Positions 7,557-10,612 of a stretch of DNA of 10,612 nucleotides are shown in pieces. The notes beneath the pieces were generated by a model. The model did not search any database. It saw only the letters and a list, made by a program, of their open reading frames with translations, and was not told the origin of the DNA. Source of the stretch: JBILVQ01 sp044370375 (GTDB lineage: Bacteria; Bacteroidota; Bacteroidia; UBA4408); NCBI GenBank assembly GCA_044370375.1, contig JBILVQ010000099.1, positions 1 through 10,612 of the forward strand, read 5' to 3'. Numbering within the stretch: the stretch's first letter is position 1; each line of letters opens with the position of its first letter. Both the position numbers and the translations under genes were made by a program.

Positions 7557-7763
7557 ATGTATTTACTAAAAATTAAAGGCAAGGCAAAAATCCCCGACTA
7601 CATTCAATTGCGGGATGAAAATTTTACTCTGAAGGCCTATTTTAGGGTTGACAGACCCGAGAAATCTTTGTTGAAATTCAATTTTACCCAAGAGCAACTT
7701 GACAAATTGCACCGCATTATTCAGGATTCTCCGTTTGGAATTGTGCAAAAATTAGAATTATGA
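7557..7763 (+). CDS. Small unknown protein coupled to ftsE
   Basis: A 68-residue protein of unknown function. It is called a real gene because a good promoter lies just upstream and its stop codon overlaps the ftsE start as ATGA (7760-7763), which is a sign of translational coupling. Its composition is also that of a normal soluble protein, with alternating strands (YLLKIKGKAKIPDYIQLRDE, then TLKAYFRVDRP) and a C-terminal helix (FTQEQLDKLHRIIQDS). It has no signal peptide or membrane segment, so it should be cytoplasmic. No known motif was recognised. Because it lies between the promoter and ftsE, it could modulate FtsE or serve as a leader gene for its translation. The main alternative is a translated leader with no independent function. 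Confidence 0.72.
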   Translation: MYLLKIKGKAKIPDYIQLRDENFTLKAYFRVDRPEKSLLKFNFTQEQLDKLHRIIQDSPFGIVQKLEL

Positions 7764-8452
7764 ATCAAACCAAGCCCCTAGTTTCTATCCAAAACCTTTC
7801 TGTCTATCAACGGGGCAACTTGGTTTTATCGCAGGTGAATATTGCCATCAACAAAGGAGAATTTGTTTACCTGATTGGAAAAACCGGTAGCGGAAAAAGT
7901 AGCCTAATGCAAATGTTGTATGCCGGGTTACCCATCAAGGAAGGGGAAATTGAATTTGCCGAATCAAAAATTTCAACCCTGAGCGAAAAAGAAATTCCTT
8001 TTTTAAGAAGAAAGCTAGGGATTGTTTTTCAGGATTTTCAGTTACTTACCGACCGCAACATTCAGGAAAATCTTTTTTTTGTAATGAAAGCTACAGGCTG
8101 GACCGACAAAAACCAAATGCTATCAAGAGTGAAGGAGGTTTTGGAAAAAGTGGGATTGGGCACCAAAGGAATGATGATGCCATTTCAACTTTCGGGCGGT
8201 GAACAGCAAAGACTGGCTATTGCCAGAGCATTGGTAAACCACCCCTTAATGGTGATTGCCGATGAACCTACCGGGAACCTGGATCCATCTACCTCGGAAG
8301 AAATTGTAGCCTTGTTGAAAGAAATAAGTGCCGGCGGAACAACTGTTTTGATGGCCACCCATGATTATTCTTTATTCAAGAAATTTCCTTCAAGAACTTT
8401 ATCATGCGAAAGTGGAAAAGTTCAGGACTCAGCCAGCATTTCCAGCCTTTGA
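7760..8452 (+). CDS. ftsE: FtsE-type ABC transporter ATPase (cell division)
   Basis: A 230-residue ABC ATPase with every catalytic element intact: Walker A GKTGSGKSS (residues 40-48), Q-loop Gln91 in VFQDFQLL, signature LSGGEQQ (144-150), Walker B LMVIADE (163-169), D-loop NLD (173-175) and switch His201. The QDFQLLTDRNIQENL segment, the compact length (E. coli FtsE is 222 residues) and the DEPTGNLDP block fit the FtsE/LolD/MacB branch, with FtsE as the best fit. FtsE pairs with the membrane protein FtsX to drive peptidoglycan hydrolases at the division site. No ftsX lies in this window; from memory it is often unlinked in Bacteroidota. The start codon overlaps the stop of the small upstream gene (ATGA), and the last 31 bp overlap the convergent glycosyltransferase gene, so there is no terminator directly after it. 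LolD is the main alternative; the gene symbol is less certain than the ABC assignment. Confidence 0.9.
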   Translation: MNQTKPLVSIQNLSVYQRGNLVLSQVNIAINKGEFVYLIGKTGSGKSSLMQMLYAGLPIKEGEIEFAESKISTLSEKEIPFLRRKLGIVFQDFQLLTDRNIQENLFFVMKATGWTDKNQMLSRVKEVLEKVGLGTKGMMMPFQLSGGEQQRLAIARALVNHPLMVIADEPTGNLDPSTSEEIVALLKEISAGGTTVLMATHDYSLFKKFPSRTLSCESGKVQDSASISSL

Positions 8453-9570
8453 TTAAGGCCTATAAACTCCATTAATAACTTAACCTGCGAGGTGGAAGAA
8501 AATTTTTGAACAAGAATTTTCTCTCTTTGCTCAAGATCCTCCTGGCTTAACTCCGCATTCATGGCCTCATGCAACAAGGTCTGGAGTTCATGTACGGTAT
8601 TGCCAACCTTACACAATGATTCCAAACCGGTTTGTTCAACCATGGGCGCATTCACAACGCAATGTCTGCCCGAAAACAAAGCAGCCAAAAGCTTTAATTT
8701 AATTCCTGTGGCTTGAAAGGTAGGCAACAAATTAACTTGTGCCGATGAAACCAACCTGTGAATTTCATCGGTACCCAGATTCTCCTTCAAAACTGCATTA
8801 GGGTGGCAGGAAATTGCCTTACGCAAAGCAGGAGAAGGATTACTACCAGCAAAAACAATTTTATAAGGCAAGTCCTTCATCACCTGCTCTAAAATAAACA
8901 AAGCAGCCTTGTTGTTTTCAGGAACAGAAAGGTTCCCGTGATAAAGAATAAAATCAGATTTTCCACTTTGAATGGAAAGTTTTTCGAAGGAGTGAAAGGC
9001 AGAAATTACCCGAGTATTGGGATTCAATAACTTGAAATGTGCTGCATCAGATTTCGAAATAGAGGCAATTTGATTGGCATGCTTCAAAACCTCTTCAAAT
9101 TTTTTTAATCGGCCCGACTCCCAAAAGAAATACATTTTTTTAAGAAGGGATGCCTCACTTTCACCCAGGGCCCTGTAATAATGATGTTCCACATTATGGG
9201 TTCTTACCGTCTTGTTTCGACTTTTTAAAGAAGGATGACTCAGAAAAAAACAGGAATGCAATCCTTCGAATAAAATGGGATGATTGTCTGCGAGTAAACG
9301 CGTTAGTAATAAATGCTGGTTCCGGCTTGAAACAATATAAGGATAACCCTTTAAGAGACCCGTGAGGTTTAATTTTCTGGAATAGTAATGAATTTCATGA
9401 CAATATTTTTCCAGTTCAGCCGGCCTTCCGCGGCCATATTCATAACAATGCAAAATAATTTTAACACCCGATTCAGAGAGTAGTTTCAGTTTAAAAAATA
9501 CATCCACTACTCCACCATAATTGGCAGGAAAAGGAACGTCAAATGAAATTATGTGTAATGCTTTACTCAA
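8422..9570 (-). CDS. GT-B glycosyltransferase (GT4-like)
   Basis: A 382-residue two-domain glycosyltransferase. The N-terminal domain opens with LHIISFDVPFPANYGGVVDV (5-24), the glycine-rich acceptor-side loop, and contains RTHNVEHHYY (123-132) and SISKSDA (170-176) at the domain junction. The donor domain starts at FILYHGNLSVPENNKA (207-222) and carries a GIKLKLLAALFSGRHCVVN block (289-307) where GT4 enzymes bind the nucleotide sugar. The second Glu of the usual E-x7-E pair is replaced by Ala here, as I recall also happens (often Asn) in related Bacteroidota enzymes. The start is TTG at 9568-9570, because the conserved first strand follows directly and no ATG lies upstream within the frame. 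That TTG overlaps the TGA of the preceding gene (TTGA), so the two enzymes are coupled and probably act in one glycan pathway. The sugar and acceptor are unknown. Its 3' end overlaps ftsE by 31 bp. Confidence 0.92.
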   Translation of the reverse strand: MSKALHIISFDVPFPANYGGVVDVFFKLKLLSESGVKIILHCYEYGRGRPAELEKYCHEIHYYSRKLNLTGLLKGYPYIVSSRNQHLLLTRLLADNHPILFEGLHSCFFLSHPSLKSRNKTVRTHNVEHHYYRALGESEASLLKKMYFFWESGRLKKFEEVLKHANQIASISKSDAAHFKLLNPNTRVISAFHSFEKLSIQSGKSDFILYHGNLSVPENNKAALFILEQVMKDLPYKIVFAGSNPSPALRKAISCHPNAVLKENLGTDEIHRLVSSAQVNLLPTFQATGIKLKLLAALFSGRHCVVNAPMVEQTGLESLCKVGNTVHELQTLLHEAMNAELSQEDLEQREKILVQKFSSTSQVKLLMEFIGLNQRLEMLAES

Positions 9571-10612
9571 ATTAATTCCAATTTTCTCTTGTAAAGGGAA
9601 GTTAAAACCTTGCTTTCATTCTCCCAACATAAATCCACCGATGCCGAAACACAGGTCTGCTGAAATGCAGCATACTGTTCAGAATCAATGGAGATTGTTT
9701 TTACAACCTGGGCAATGTGCCTGGGGTTCACGGCTTCCAAACAAAATCCAACAGGATAACGACCGAAAAGTGAATTTATTTCCTTCACTCCCGAAGAAAT
9801 TACAGGTAGATGACATTGAATATAATCAAAGACCTTATTGGGTAGGCTCATCTGATAATTTAAATTGGTTGGTTTATCGAGTGTTAAACCCCAGTCAGCG
9901 GCCATGGTGTACTCCAATAATTGTTCGTAGGGCAGGCGGCCAATAATTTTAATTCTTTCTGTAACCCCAAACTTATTAGCCAATGAAGGGAGGATGGGAA
10001 AAACATCGCCTGACCCAATAATATAAAGAAAAGCATCATCAAGATACTGCATAGCCTCTACCGCCTCTTCTGCACCACGGTCTATGTTTATGCCCGCTCC
10101 TTGCATCAACAAAATCGTTTTCTTTAAATCAATGCCCAGTTTCTTTCTTAATTCTTCTTTTGAGGGATAAAATTCGCGACTAATTCTTTGGGGTACATTT
10201 CTTACCACGATCATTTTTGACCCATATTTTTCTGCATAAACGTCAGCAATACTTGCATTGACAGTGATTGCTTCCGGCAATTTAGGAAAAATAAATGCCT
10301 CAACCGTTTCCCAAATCTTTCTCTTGACCGGAGCCTCTTCCAGCTCAGGGACACCGGTAAAATATTCATGCGTATCGTACACCAACTTTATTTTTTTCAA
10401 TCTGGATACCAAATAATTAGGCAACAAAGTATCAAGATCATTGGAAACCAATAGGTCTGCTTTTCTAGCCATCAACAAAAAAAACAGCCTGATTTGAAAC
10501 TCAATATAAAAGGCCGGGCCCTTTCTCCACCAAAGTCGCATTCTTGTAGTTCGGTAACTTCTTTCCAGCGCTTTACTTTCCGGCAACAAGCGCCCTACTA
10601 GTTCAACCTCAA
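9567..10612 (-). CDS. GT-B glycosyltransferase (GT4-like), 5' end cut by window
   Basis: The frame is open to the window end, so the true start lies beyond 10612. A TTG at 10587-10589 is only an internal codon, since in-frame EVELVGR precedes it and matches the expected second strand of the acceptor domain. The 347 visible residues include NDLDTLLPNYL and LVYDTHEYFTGVPEL in the first domain, IVVRNVPQ at the linker, ILLMQGAGINIDRGAEEAVE opening the donor domain, YIIGSGD, KIIGRLPYEQLLEYTMAADW, and the nucleotide-sugar loop SLPNKVFDYIQCHLPVISSG. This is a typical Bacteroidota GT4-like enzyme, probably missing only 20-40 N-terminal residues. Its stop TGA (9567-9569) overlaps the TTG start of the next glycosyltransferase, indicating one operon that continues to the right of the window. 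It probably acts at the cytoplasmic face in surface glycan synthesis; the sugar specificity cannot be read. Confidence 0.92.
   Translation of the reverse strand, partial: EVELVGRLLPESKALERSYRTTRMRLWWRKGPAFYIEFQIRLFFLLMARKADLLVSNDLDTLLPNYLVSRLKKIKLVYDTHEYFTGVPELEEAPVKRKIWETVEAFIFPKLPEAITVNASIADVYAEKYGSKMIVVRNVPQRISREFYPSKEELRKKLGIDLKKTILLMQGAGINIDRGAEEAVEAMQYLDDAFLYIIGSGDVFPILPSLANKFGVTERIKIIGRLPYEQLLEYTMAADWGLTLDKPTNLNYQMSLPNKVFDYIQCHLPVISSGVKEINSLFGRYPVGFCLEAVNPRHIAQVVKTISIDSEQYAAFQQTCVSASVDLCWENESKVLTSLYKRKLELI

Noticed and set aside
10587..10589. TTG as the start of the right-edge glycosyltransferase.
   Set aside because: The frame stays open to the window end and encodes EVELVGR upstream, which fits the acceptor domain, so the gene is cut by the window.
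1..10612. CRISPR array, tRNA, rRNA, insertion sequence or phage genes.
   Set aside because: No regularly spaced repeats, structural RNA sequence, transposase or terminal inverted repeats were seen; the window is almost entirely ordinary protein-coding DNA.

Overview
The window looks like chromosomal DNA from an AT-rich member of the Bacteroidota. The main evidence is a secreted protein ending in a type IX secretion (T9SS) sorting domain, a 'TonB-receptor-like' outer-membrane barrel without a plug, TAnnTTTG-type promoter boxes, few recognisable Shine-Dalgarno sites, and glycosyltransferases with the sequence style of this phylum. There are nine protein-coding genes, two of them cut by the window edges. 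No RNA genes, insertion sequences, CRISPR arrays or other mobile DNA were seen.

Left part (1-2490). A minus-strand glycosyltransferase is cut at base 1 and starts at a TTG codon at 662. It diverges from a plus-strand pair: a GNAT acetyltransferase of the RimJ/RimL type (888-1436) and, 30 bp later, a T9SS-exported protein of unknown function (1467-2429). A strong bidirectional hairpin terminator (2445-2486) separates this pair from the convergent minus-strand operon.

Middle (2488-8452). A minus-strand operon encodes a 1042-residue periplasmic TPR-repeat protein (4193-7321), followed with a 14-bp overlap by a 572-residue outer-membrane beta-barrel protein (2488-4206). It diverges across a 235-bp regulatory region from a plus-strand pair: a 68-residue unknown protein (7557-7763) and an FtsE-type ABC ATPase (7760-8452), joined by an ATGA overlap. 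All four products plausibly belong to the cell envelope. FtsE is the cell-division ATPase. The TPR protein contains a stretch resembling YbgF/CpoB, the factor that couples peptidoglycan synthesis to outer-membrane constriction in proteobacteria. The barrel has a conserved-looking periplasmic N-terminal motif. A joint role in division or envelope assembly is a hypothesis and is not shown by the sequence.

Right part (8422-10612). Two minus-strand GT-B glycosyltransferases overlap by four bases (TTGA). The downstream one runs tail-to-tail 31 bp into ftsE. The upstream one continues past the window end. Together with the partial gene at 1-662 they suggest a surface-polysaccharide or glycoprotein-glycan background, but no donor or acceptor sugar can be read from the sequence.
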